Assembly: GCA_033807775.1 (NCBI GenBank)
Contig: CM066327.1
Span: forward strand, 94,324,295-94,388,294
DNA length: 64,000 bases
Source of the DNA: Saussurea involucrata
Taxonomy: Eukaryota; Streptophyta; Magnoliopsida; Asterales; Asteraceae
Reading direction: 5' to 3'
Shown here: one piece after another, positions 33,461 through 42,926 of the stretch
Numbering within the stretch: position 1 is the stretch's first letter
Layout of the letters: each line of letters begins with the position of its first letter
Translations under genes and position numbers: made by a program
Notes under the pieces: generated by a model
What the model saw: only the letters and a program-made list of their open reading frames with translations
The model's database searches: none
What the model was told of the DNA's origin: nothing

Positions 33461-34016
33461 TGAAAGTGCAGGATCTATTCTTACAATCAATATAGAAAGA
33501 AGTAGTTGAGAAATTGTATTATCAAGCCCAATTGTATTCAATGATGCACAGAATTACAGATCTAAGAGAGAGATAACCTCAAAGATTACAAGGAATGAAT
33601 ACAAGTTATATGGGAAAATCAATCAGTTAGCAACATAGAGCTAACTACTATTTATACTGCAACAAACATCTTAAAGCTACAGTACAAATAAGAAAGACTA
33701 ATAAGAACATAACACGTGTCCTAATTAGTTTATAAAATACTAAGTAAAGTATCTTGTCATAAGTTCTGAACAGGTAGTTCAGAACTTCTGAACATTCTTC
33801 TGATAAAGCTTCTCAGATCTTCTGACTCCTCTACTCAGATTATCTGAATCTTCTACTCAGACCATCTGACTCTTCTTATCAGACATCTGACTTCTCTTTC
33901 CACCGATCAATACTTCTGTCTTCACAGTCAGACCTCTGACTTCTCTACTCAGAACATCTGAGTCCTCTTATCAGATCTTCAACACTTGGTTTATTGACAA
34001 AACTTCAGATCTAACA
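33461..34016 (-). repeat. 3' LTR of the young Copia
   Basis: TGAAAGTGCA...CTAACA on the plus strand. The stretch at 33778-33990 holds about 17 copies of TCAGA or TCTGA, often as a 20-25 bp near-tandem unit. The partner is at 46261-46816. Confidence 0.95.
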
Positions 34017-34028
34017 ATCTCCCCCTTT
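34017..34028 (-). other. Polypurine tract of the young Copia
   Basis: Plus-strand ATCTCCCCCTTT abutting the 3' LTR; the complement is a purine tract. It lies only a few bases beyond the extra ORF stop (34032). Confidence 0.85.
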
Positions 34029-34031
34029 TTG

Positions 34032-37000
34032 TCAAATAAACTTAAACTTTGCATCATCCAGTTCTTTCAGAGCAGGAACAATCTTCTGAAGTAGCACATT
34101 TCTCAGATTAAGCCTTTTATCAATTTTGTCAATGATTTCTTGAATAATCTCAACTTGCTGATTAATTACTTCTTGAATCATGTTTGCTTCCTTCACTTTC
34201 AGCATCTTTTTCTCCAAATTGTGCTTTATGATTCTTAAAGTTCCAGAACAGTATTTTGCGGTTTCCTTTGCTCTGAAGAAGATCTTTCCACTTTTGTTTT
34301 TCAAAAATACTCCCAACTCTGGATATCTGTGAACACTTCCAGTCTTTAAATTCTTTTTCTGTTCATGATCTGTGTTGGGATTTGCCAGATAAACACATGA
34401 CTTTTGTAGGTACAAAGCTATTTGAAAATCTGTATAGCAGTGCCACCTCAAGATGTAGAACATGGCCTCAATTACCACACTTCTGGCCTTTCTTTCATTT
34501 CTGTCTTTGCTCGACTCTTTGAAGCATAGAAAACTGTGTAATCTGTAGAAGTCAACTACTGATAGTTTCTCAAAATCTGCATCAGTAAAGTAATAAACCT
34601 TGCCATCTTCTCTCAGAACTTCAAAAGATAAGTACTCCATCTTTCTGAATTTCTTAACTTTCAACTCTCTGATTCCAGTGATTAAAAAATCTGAGTAAAC
34701 AGCTTGCTTTGTCTTGCCAAGACATCTTAATTTTTCAGCCAACCAGATCTGAGTCTCCTTAGGTCTATCATAATACACATCCAAGAATTGTACCTCTTTT
34801 GGTTTGAAGAACTCAGGTAAATCAAATTCAAGAAAGTATCCATTTAGATCAATGGATATTTCATCTTCTTTTGGTTCAGACTGTTCAGTTTGATCAAAAC
34901 TAGTTATCTGCACATTCTGAGATATTGTGTTCTGCATTTCTTCAGCTTCATCTGACAAAATTCCATTCACTTCATACTCAGCTGGGAACACAAAATCATT
35001 ATGTAGAATCTTTTTGGGATTCACCTCAGATAGCAACCATTCACTACTGTTTCTGATTTTTCTTCTAAAATCCAACCTCCTCTTCACACAGTTTATGCAT
35101 CTCTTCTTTAAACTCTCTTTTTCAGCATCCATACTTACTTCCATTCTAATCAACAACCAATTCAGAGTTGCATCACTGTACTTCACCAACTCTTTTAATC
35201 TGAACAATTCAAGTCTTTCATGAACCATATATGTGAACCCTTCTGTCTCCATTCCTTCATTCACAAAACCCTTCACATGCAGATCAACTTCTGTTTTCTT
35301 TGTGGGAGAACTCAGATTGCACTTTTCTTTTCTTTCTTCGATAGCCAACTGGAAGTCATACAAGTATATATTTCTGACATAAATACCCAGAAGTCTTCTG
35401 CATTCAATTTCTATCAAGGCTTCTTCAGTGCTAGCAAAGAACTTGACTAGAAAGATCTGATCATCAAGAGTCAATCTGTGAAAATCAAATGTAGACATGG
35501 AAACCTTTGTATTTCTTTCTTTCAGTATTTCCATTCTAACGAACATTAAACCATTGAATTTATCTTGTTGAAACATCAGAACTTTCTCGATTCTTTTCTG
35601 AATATGCAGTTTTGAGTCAGGAACTCTGAACATGTTAGAAGCTTCTGAGTAGACCATCTGAGCTCTGTCATCCATAAAACCATCAATGTTACTTTCCAAA
35701 AGCTCATACTCTCCTTCTGTGTAGTAGAGATTATCATATATTTCTTCAGGAAAAATATCATCATGAAATTGTCTGGCTAATGGCACATCACTTAACTCTA
35801 GAATGAAGTCACACACAGGTTCTTCTAGTCTTTGCAATTTAATCTTTGGAATCTCAATTGGTTTTCTGAATACATATTCAGAAGGCATAAAGAAGTCTTT
35901 CACTTTCACATACTCTTCTTCTGTATTTAACTCATCACAAAAGTTAAACCTAAAATCATCTTTAAAATCCTGAGTGTAATCCACAGTTCTGTCTTCTTCT
36001 CCCATTAGATCAATGGGTCTTATCACTTTTATTCCTTTATGAATTTTCTGAACACTCAAAGCTCTGACTACTTCATTATGCATTCTTCTGATCAATTCTT
36101 CATTCAACCTCCTTTCTTCTGATTCAGACTCCATTGCCCTTTCACTGTTATAAACCACAATATCTGTACACCTGTTTACCACTGTACTTTCCACTATTTC
36201 TTCTATTCTCAAATCAGATTCCTCAATAGCTACAGTTTCATCTGAGTTTCCTTCCATCTCAGTATCCAAGTTCAATTCCTCTGTTTTATCTGATTCATTA
36301 CTATCAATACTTCCCAACTCCATTTCTTCTGTATCTGAACTGTCAAGCTGTACTATCTGAATCATCTCCTTTAAATTTTCTTGTGTCTGATCTTCTGAAC
36401 TTTTTGTATTGGCTAAGTGCATGTCTGCTATCTCAAAATCTTCTATGCCAATATCATCATCAGAACTTAACCTTTGTCTTTTCTCCCCCTTTTGATGATC
36501 ATGAGGATCATTATCATCAAACTTCCTTTTCAAGTTCTGATTAAAAGCAACTTCAGGTTCAGCTTCTGCAATAGGAACAGGATCAAGAGGCTTTGAAGTA
36601 GAAGCCAAAGATACACTCAGTGCTTTCAATATAGATTCCTGCATACCTTGCATCTGTTTTAACATATCTTTTTGAAAACCAGACATTATATCCACGATCT
36701 CCTTTTTGTGAGAATCCAAGGATTTCTTTACATCATCTACCTTGGTTTCAACAGAAATCAACTTTTTCTCCAACACAACTTTCAAATCTGATACTTCATC
36801 ATTCAAATCCTCCATCCTCTTCTCCAAATTTTCTACTTTTTCCCCCATCTCCTTGTTTTGTCTCTGAATCTTTTCAAATTCAGAAGTTTCTAACAGTGAA
36901 CCTGAACCAACAGATGGTCCAGTTTTCATGTGCCCAGAGAGCTCATGGCCTGTAGATAACACACAGTCATCTTGTACAACAGATGCACGTTTGAATGAGG

Positions 37001-38708
37001 CATTTGTAATGTTCACCTCACCAGGACTTCCATCCAATCCTCGACACCCAACATTAGGCATGTCTATGAATGTTGTTTCAGGAGTACGAAATTCCTGATC
37101 TGTGCAAGTGTCAAAAGGAATTTCAGGCTCAATATGAATAGGACTGTGATATTCAGACTCAATGTGTTGAAAAATAAGTTGGGATTTATCACCTCCCTCC
37201 AAATGAGTTTGGGATGGTTCCCCGGATTTGCGTGAAACAGTAGCATGTTGAAATGCTTCTGAGTGGGTATGGATGGGTTGTTCAAGATCCACCACTAGGT
37301 CCATGGTGTTTGTTTCAATATTGGACACCAAGAGATGTGAACCAATAGCATGTGTGGTTACCTGGTCAAGATTAGCTGGTTCAGAGGCATCTCTTTCTGT
37401 TTGAACCTCTGTTAACAATCTCTCATCCTCACCACTCTCATTCTGTTTTTCCTCACTGAGTCTAACCAAGCTCTCAGAATTTTCCCCCTCAAGTCTCTCA
37501 GAATGTTCACCCATCTGAACATCCTCCCCCTCTCTAATTCGACTAGACCCCTCACCTCTCTTCTCAGGTTGGTCCTCTTGGGCAGGGATTTGAGGTAATT
37601 CAATTCCCATAGAGGTGCAATAAGCTTTTAAAATCTCACTCTCCCTTGGAATATAATTCCTAAGTGATTTTGGCAACAGTTTATGATTGGGATAATTTTC
37701 AAGTCTTGTTACTGAGGTCATCTTACTCAAATAAAATGTAGGACCATGCTCTTCATTTGTTCTTCTTGAGATTGTTCTGTTTTCCTGCATGGCATACCAA
37801 ATAACAATTTGCCAGTACCTTATGTAGGGAATGTATGTCAGTGGAGCATCCTTTGTCTTCTTCTGAATTGCTTTCTGATTCTTCTCAAATGTATTCTTCA
37901 TATCTTCCCAAAGTATTAAAGTATAGTCATAATGCCTATTCTTCACTAAACCTTGAAATATCTGAAGAATTTGTTTAGAACCTTGATCAGCAGAACTATT
38001 TTTCCCTGACAAACATTTATTTACCACATGAAAGAAGCAAGCCCAAATAGGTGGTAATTTGTTTCTTCTGAACAAACTGAGAGTCCTCAATCCTTCATTG
38101 TATCCCAACTTCATGAACTCTGCTATTAATTCCTCTGTTAGGGGTAAATCCTCAAAATCTGTTCTTCTTTGTACATCATCTTTCTCTGGTAGATTCAGCA
38201 TTTCTCTTAGTGCAGAGATAGATAAGACAAATTTCACTCCTCCAATTTCAGACACAAACTTATTATCTTCTAACCTAAGATATTTCCACCATTGTTGTAT
38301 GTACTGAACAGGCACATTTTTACTTCTTGTAAACCATTTTCTGTACGGATGATGTTTGAATAACTCCATGATAATTCTGTGTTCAGGCTTAAAACGACTT
38401 TCCTCAAACAATATAATACAGTTATTTTCAGATAATTTCAACCATTCACTCTCAGGAACAACTCTTTCCACTAGAATAGATCTATCTGACATAATAGAAC
38501 CTGCAGCACTCTGATCATGTTCAATATTAACGTTTACCTCATCCGCATTTCCTTCAGATTCATCCATTTGTTCATCTTCTTCATCATTTCTTATTGCCCC
38601 TTCCTCTGCAACTCTATTTTGTACTTCATCATTTTCCGAATCGGATGAATCCATTATCGATTTTGTAGAATGTAGAGAAATTGGACCACTTCTTCGTATT
38701 TCAGACAT
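34032..38708 (-). CDS. Extra ORF downstream of pol (1558 aa)
   Basis: This is an uninterrupted ORF of unknown function between pol and the 3' LTR, where Sireviruses can carry an env-like ORF. Visible parts: an acidic Ser/Glu N-terminus (1-80); a globular region at about 85-370 with Trp-rich motifs (YIQQWWKYLRLED, PPIWACFFHVVNKCLSGK, YIPYIRYWQIVIWYAM); a Ser/Glu-rich linker (about 380-600); a coiled coil (about 609-695); a basic NLS-like patch (KRKFDD...GEKRQRL, about 727-746); an acidic region; and a Lys-rich C-terminal helical part. There is no signal peptide or transmembrane segment, so it does not look like an envelope protein. A decayed homologue is at 55518-63211. Confidence 0.8.
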   Translation of the reverse strand: MSEIRRSGPISLHSTKSIMDSSDSENDEVQNRVAEEGAIRNDEEDEQMDESEGNADEVNVNIEHDQSAAGSIMSDRSILVERVVPESEWLKLSENNCIILFEESRFKPEHRIIMELFKHHPYRKWFTRSKNVPVQYIQQWWKYLRLEDNKFVSEIGGVKFVLSISALREMLNLPEKDDVQRRTDFEDLPLTEELIAEFMKLGYNEGLRTLSLFRRNKLPPIWACFFHVVNKCLSGKNSSADQGSKQILQIFQGLVKNRHYDYTLILWEDMKNTFEKNQKAIQKKTKDAPLTYIPYIRYWQIVIWYAMQENRTISRRTNEEHGPTFYLSKMTSVTRLENYPNHKLLPKSLRNYIPRESEILKAYCTSMGIELPQIPAQEDQPEKRGEGSSRIREGEDVQMGEHSERLEGENSESLVRLSEEKQNESGEDERLLTEVQTERDASEPANLDQVTTHAIGSHLLVSNIETNTMDLVVDLEQPIHTHSEAFQHATVSRKSGEPSQTHLEGGDKSQLIFQHIESEYHSPIHIEPEIPFDTCTDQEFRTPETTFIDMPNVGCRGLDGSPGEVNITNASFKRASVVQDDCVLSTGHELSGHMKTGPSVGSGSLLETSEFEKIQRQNKEMGEKVENLEKRMEDLNDEVSDLKVVLEKKLISVETKVDDVKKSLDSHKKEIVDIMSGFQKDMLKQMQGMQESILKALSVSLASTSKPLDPVPIAEAEPEVAFNQNLKRKFDDNDPHDHQKGEKRQRLSSDDDIGIEDFEIADMHLANTKSSEDQTQENLKEMIQIVQLDSSDTEEMELGSIDSNESDKTEELNLDTEMEGNSDETVAIEESDLRIEEIVESTVVNRCTDIVVYNSERAMESESEERRLNEELIRRMHNEVVRALSVQKIHKGIKVIRPIDLMGEEDRTVDYTQDFKDDFRFNFCDELNTEEEYVKVKDFFMPSEYVFRKPIEIPKIKLQRLEEPVCDFILELSDVPLARQFHDDIFPEEIYDNLYYTEGEYELLESNIDGFMDDRAQMVYSEASNMFRVPDSKLHIQKRIEKVLMFQQDKFNGLMFVRMEILKERNTKVSMSTFDFHRLTLDDQIFLVKFFASTEEALIEIECRRLLGIYVRNIYLYDFQLAIEERKEKCNLSSPTKKTEVDLHVKGFVNEGMETEGFTYMVHERLELFRLKELVKYSDATLNWLLIRMEVSMDAEKESLKKRCINCVKRRLDFRRKIRNSSEWLLSEVNPKKILHNDFVFPAEYEVNGILSDEAEEMQNTISQNVQITSFDQTEQSEPKEDEISIDLNGYFLEFDLPEFFKPKEVQFLDVYYDRPKETQIWLAEKLRCLGKTKQAVYSDFLITGIRELKVKKFRKMEYLSFEVLREDGKVYYFTDADFEKLSVVDFYRLHSFLCFKESSKDRNERKARSVVIEAMFYILRWHCYTDFQIALYLQKSCVYLANPNTDHEQKKNLKTGSVHRYPELGVFLKNKSGKIFFRAKETAKYCSGTLRIIKHNLEKKMLKVKEANMIQEVINQQVEIIQEIIDKIDKRLNLRNVLLQKIVPALKELDDAKFKFI

Positions 38709-39519
38709 GATTTAAGAAGAAAACAGATTCAAAGAACTCTGGATTTGATTCGTATCTCACGTTTCGCTCTGGAATTTGAAAGAAATTTGAAATAGGGATT
38801 TTAAGACCTATTTAAAATCCGTGAAGTTGAAAGGTTTAACGGAAAAGCGAAATCAATGTTATAACGGAGTCAACACATGTGAAATACCACAAAGGATTTA
38901 AATGAAATACGTGGCATTGTCAAACAAATATGAAGCTGACACGTGTTAGTGGATAGAATTTTGACTCAAGTCAAAGATCTGAATAACACGCACAGATGTT
39001 CTGATTCCATGACTCAGAAGAATTTTGCCTTGTAACCAAAATGTCTTTTAAAATCAACTTCTGACCAATATAAAACATTTTGATTATTCAGAAGAGGTTT
39101 GAACAGATAAGAAATGAAAACAAATCTTTTAAGCATCACAAAATGATTTCCAAAAGAATTTTGATGCTCCCCCTTGACTTGAGCATGCATTTGAGTATTA
39201 ATGATACATAAAGATGAGATTAAAAGATAATCAAAGAAGCATAATCCATACAGTTGAAGTTATTTGTATTTCTCAAAAGTAAATTTTTGAAAGTTAGATT
39301 GCTGAAGTATTGACTCAGAATTTCTGACCTTAAGATTCAGAGGTTCTGATCTCAGGACTCAGAAGTTCTGAACTCAAGACTCAGAGGTTCTGAACTCAAG
39401 ATTCAGAAGTTCCGAACTCAAGATTCAGAAGTTCCGAACTCAAGACTCAGAAGTTCTGAATACACTACTCAGACAAGTTTACTTAGAAAAATTTAGCATT
39501 TTTAAGAAAAAAAATATTT
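38709..39519 (-). other. Spacer between pol and the extra ORF
   Basis: About 0.8 kb non-coding. It ends in a repeat of about 26 bp (39300-39478) built on GACTCAGAAGTTCTGAACTC, with about 13 TCAGA/TCTGA words in 170 bp. The region next to the extra ORF start could hold its promoter or a splice acceptor. Confidence 0.6.
39300..39478. repeat. CTCAGAAGTTCTGAA tandem repeat in the spacer
   Basis: About six to seven units of 24-26 bp alternate CTCAGAAGTTCTGAAC and ATTCAGAAGTTCCGAAC. Related words occur in the LTR, gag and pol of the same element. Confidence 0.85.
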
Positions 39520-42500
39520 TCAACTAGGCAGATTAAGCATTCCTATTTTACATATGAGAAAAGAAAACCTTTTGTGATCAAGAGGCTTTGTGAACAAGTC
39601 AGCCAATTGATACTTTGTATGCACAAAGTGCATTTCTATAGTTCCTTTTTCCACATAGTCCTTTATAAAATGATACCTCACATCTATATGCTTAGTCTTC
39701 GAATGTTGAACAGGGTTCTGAGTAATAGCAATTGCACTTTCTGAGTCACAATAGATGGGAATCTTATTAAGCTGATATCCATAGTCCATGAGTTGTGTTC
39801 TCATCCACAATGTTTGAGAGCATGAAGCAGCAGCAGCAACATACTCTGCTTCAGCAGTTGAAGTGGATACACAGTTCTGTTTCTTTGATGCCCAACTCAC
39901 TATTTTATCTCCCAAAAAGTGACAAGCACCAGATGTACTCTTTCTGTCCAACCTACTTCCTGCATGATCAGCATCAGTGAAAGCAGTCAATTTGAAGTCA
40001 GTTTCTTTTGGATACCATAAACCTAGATCAGGTGTTCCTTTGAGATATCTTAAAATCCTTTTGACAGCCAACATATGTGATTCTTTCGGGTTAGATTGAA
40101 ATCTAGCACAGAAACAGGTAGAAAACATGATATCTGGTCTACTTGCAGTCAAATAAAGTAATGATCCAATCATGCCTCTATAAAGTTTGATATCTGCTGA
40201 AACACCTTTGAGATCAGCATCTAACTTTATGTTAGTTGCCATAGGTGTTCTCATAGAAGCACAATCAGACATTTTGAACTTTTTCAGAATATCTCTGACA
40301 TATTTTCCTTGATTTATGAAAATACCTTTTGGTAGTTGTTTGACTTGAAGACCAAGGAAAAAATTCAGTTCACCCATCATGCTCATTTCAAATTCAGATG
40401 ACATGATTTTTGAAAAATTATCACATAATTCTGGACTGGTAGAACCAAATATTATGTCATCAACATAAATCTGAATCAGAATCAAATCATTACCCTGTTT
40501 CTTTAAAAACAAAGTTGTGTCAATCTTACCTTTCTTGAATCCTGAACCTAACAGGTGTTTAGTAATAGTGTCATACCAGGCTCGTGGTGCTTGTTTTAGA
40601 CCATATAAAGCTTTGTCTAAAATATAAACATGATCAGGGAATTCTGGATCAACAAAACCTTCAGGTTGATGGACATACACCTCTTCATTAAGTTTGCCAT
40701 TTAGAAAGGCTGATTTGACATCCATTTGATACACCTTGAAGTTTTTATGTGCAGCATAGGCTAAAAATATTCTGATTGCCTCTATTCTTGCCACTGGTGC
40801 AAATGTCTCATCATAATCAATTCCCTCTTGTTGACAGTATCCCTTAGCAACCAATCTTGCCTTGTTTCTGATGACAACACCTGATTCATCCTTTTTGTTT
40901 CTGAACACCCATTTAGTTCCAATTATAGATTTACCTTCAGGCTTTGGAATGAGTCTCCAAACTTTATTTCTTTCAAATTGAAGCAATTCCTCTTGCATTG
41001 CTGAAATCCAGTCTGGATCCTCTAGGGCTTCATTAGATTTCTTTGGTTCAATTACACTTAAGAAACCAGCAAACATTGCTTCATTTGCTGTAGCTGATCT
41101 TGTCTTTACTCCTGCTGATGGATCACCTATTACTTGATGAATAGGGTGATTTTTAGTCCATTTATTAGCACTAGGGAGTACATCAATCTCTGAATAATTG
41201 TTGTTTGCATCATTCTCATCAATGATTGCTCGTAATTCTGAACTGTCACCTTGTTCTGACGTATGAGTAGGAGTTGCATCCAAGTTTGAGTTCTGATTAA
41301 TGAAGTCAGAGTTCTGATTGACTTGTTCAGAGTTCTGAGTACAAGAATCAGAATTCTGATTACAAGGTTCAGAGTTTTCACCACTTGTATTTATTAGATT
41401 TGGGCACTCCTCTGATGGACCTTTGTCAGAAATTACAGTTGATTGAACTATTTCTGGAGTCTTATTTTTCATCTCTTTGACCATCTTTGGGTTTTCATAT
41501 TCTGCATAAGAATCAGAAATTAGTTCACTAAAAGCATCCTTAAACAGTAAATTGAGTTCTGAACAAATAGGATTAGAATTTGTATCAGAAGTCATTTTTG
41601 TCTTGTTCAGCATGAGTTCTGAACTGTCTTGTTCAGAAGTCCGCATTCTGGCTTCATCAAAAGTTACATTTATGCTCTCCATCATCCTCTTGGTTCTTCT
41701 ATTGTAGATTCTGAATGCTTTGGAAGTTAAAGAATAACCCACAAAGTATCCTTCATCTGCCTTTTTATCGAATTTGGCAAGATTTTCTCTGTCTCTGAGA
41801 ACATAGCATCTGCAACCAAAAATATGAAAGAATTTGATTAATGGTTTTCTTTTATTTATCAGTTCATAAGCAGTCTTATTTAATCTCTTATTGATTAAAG
41901 TTCTATTTTGTGTAAAACAAGCAGTTGCAATTGCTTCAGCCCATAGGAAAGTAGGAAGATTTGCATAAGCCAGCATTGTTCTCGCAGCCTCAACTAGAGT
42001 TCTATTCTTCCTTTCAACAACACCATTTTGTTGAGGAGTTCTGACAGCAGAAAAATTGTGAGAAATCCCAGAACTTTCTAAAAAATTCTGAAGAGTCTCA
42101 TTTCTGAACTCCGTTCCATTATCACTTCTGATTTTCTGAACTTGAAGTTGTAAGAGAACTTGAATCCTTTTGATAAAATTTATCAATGTAGTAGCAGCTT
42201 CTGACTTAGCTCTTAGGAACTCAACCCACGTGTATCTGGATAATTCATCAACAATCACAAGCATATATTTCTTTCCTCCCATCGATTGAACTGAAATTGG
42301 ACCACAAAGATCAGTATGAATCATTTCTAATGGTGCTTTGCAAGATGAGTCCATTTTTAATTTGTGAGAACTCTTTTTCATCTTGCCCATTTCACAAGCT
42401 GAGCATAATGATTCTTTTTCAAATTTAAGCTTTGGTAAGCCTTTAACCAAATGTTTTGCAACAAGATTATTAAGATCTTTGAAATTCAGATGAGAACATC

Positions 42501-42921
42501 TTCTGTGCCAAAGCCAGCATTCATTTGCAGTTGATTTTGATAAAAGACAAACTGTATTTAATGTTTTCAATTTTGAAAAATTAACTACAAATAAGTCCAT
42601 ATGTCTTTTGGCCCAGAAGACTTTGACATCATTTTCAGTTAGAATCATGCAACCTGTTATTTGAAACTTAATTTGACAAAGACTGTCTAAAAACTGACTT
42701 ATGCTGAAAAGATTGTGTTGTAATCCTTCAACATAGAAAACCTTTTGGATAGTTAGATCCCCTTTAGTTAAATCCCCATAACCTTTGACTTGACCTTTGC
42801 TATTGTTTCCAAAGTTTACTGCTCCTCCAGCCTTTTCTGTGAAGTTTGATAGAAAAGACTTCTGACCTGTCATTTGTCTTGAAGCTCCTGAATCTAAAAA
42901 CCACACATGACAGCCCTGCAA
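39520..42921 (-). CDS. Copia Pol: protease, integrase, RT, RNase H
   Basis: An open frame of about 1133 residues, apparently intact. Landmarks in order: the aspartic protease FLDSGASRQMTG, the GAG-pre-integrase with WHRRCSHLNF and CSACEMGKMKK, the integrase core (IHTDLCGPI, RSDNGTEF, PQQNGVVERKNRT), a Ser/Asn-rich spacer with repeated QNS(D/E) words, RT (KWVFRNKKDESG, the YVDD motif) and RNase H (TAFTDADHAG, STAEAEYVA). It starts in a frame different from gag. No ATG is available at the start, only TTG at 42921, so it is probably made as part of a Gag-Pol product, not initiated here. Confidence 0.93.
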   Translation of the reverse strand: MQGCHVWFLDSGASRQMTGQKSFLSNFTEKAGGAVNFGNNSKGQVKGYGDLTKGDLTIQKVFYVEGLQHNLFSISQFLDSLCQIKFQITGCMILTENDVKVFWAKRHMDLFVVNFSKLKTLNTVCLLSKSTANECWLWHRRCSHLNFKDLNNLVAKHLVKGLPKLKFEKESLCSACEMGKMKKSSHKLKMDSSCKAPLEMIHTDLCGPISVQSMGGKKYMLVIVDELSRYTWVEFLRAKSEAATTLINFIKRIQVLLQLQVQKIRSDNGTEFRNETLQNFLESSGISHNFSAVRTPQQNGVVERKNRTLVEAARTMLAYANLPTFLWAEAIATACFTQNRTLINKRLNKTAYELINKRKPLIKFFHIFGCRCYVLRDRENLAKFDKKADEGYFVGYSLTSKAFRIYNRRTKRMMESINVTFDEARMRTSEQDSSELMLNKTKMTSDTNSNPICSELNLLFKDAFSELISDSYAEYENPKMVKEMKNKTPEIVQSTVISDKGPSEECPNLINTSGENSEPCNQNSDSCTQNSEQVNQNSDFINQNSNLDATPTHTSEQGDSSELRAIIDENDANNNYSEIDVLPSANKWTKNHPIHQVIGDPSAGVKTRSATANEAMFAGFLSVIEPKKSNEALEDPDWISAMQEELLQFERNKVWRLIPKPEGKSIIGTKWVFRNKKDESGVVIRNKARLVAKGYCQQEGIDYDETFAPVARIEAIRIFLAYAAHKNFKVYQMDVKSAFLNGKLNEEVYVHQPEGFVDPEFPDHVYILDKALYGLKQAPRAWYDTITKHLLGSGFKKGKIDTTLFLKKQGNDLILIQIYVDDIIFGSTSPELCDNFSKIMSSEFEMSMMGELNFFLGLQVKQLPKGIFINQGKYVRDILKKFKMSDCASMRTPMATNIKLDADLKGVSADIKLYRGMIGSLLYLTASRPDIMFSTCFCARFQSNPKESHMLAVKRILRYLKGTPDLGLWYPKETDFKLTAFTDADHAGSRLDRKSTSGACHFLGDKIVSWASKKQNCVSTSTAEAEYVAAAASCSQTLWMRTQLMDYGYQLNKIPIYCDSESAIAITQNPVQHSKTKHIDVRYHFIKDYVEKGTIEMHFVHTKYQLADLFTKPLDHKRFSFLICKIGMLNLPS
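41230..41385. repeat. TCAGAnTTCTGA-rich segment within pol
   Basis: Roughly ten TCAGA/TCTGA words at 20-27 bp spacing. It encodes the repeated CTQNSE/NQNSD peptide between integrase and RT, a region otherwise tolerant of change. Confidence 0.8.
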
Positions 42922-42926
42922 AAGGA

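Noticed and set aside
34032..38708. Env-like protein
   Set aside because: No signal peptide, no transmembrane helix; basic patch and coiled coil point to a nuclear or cytosolic protein.
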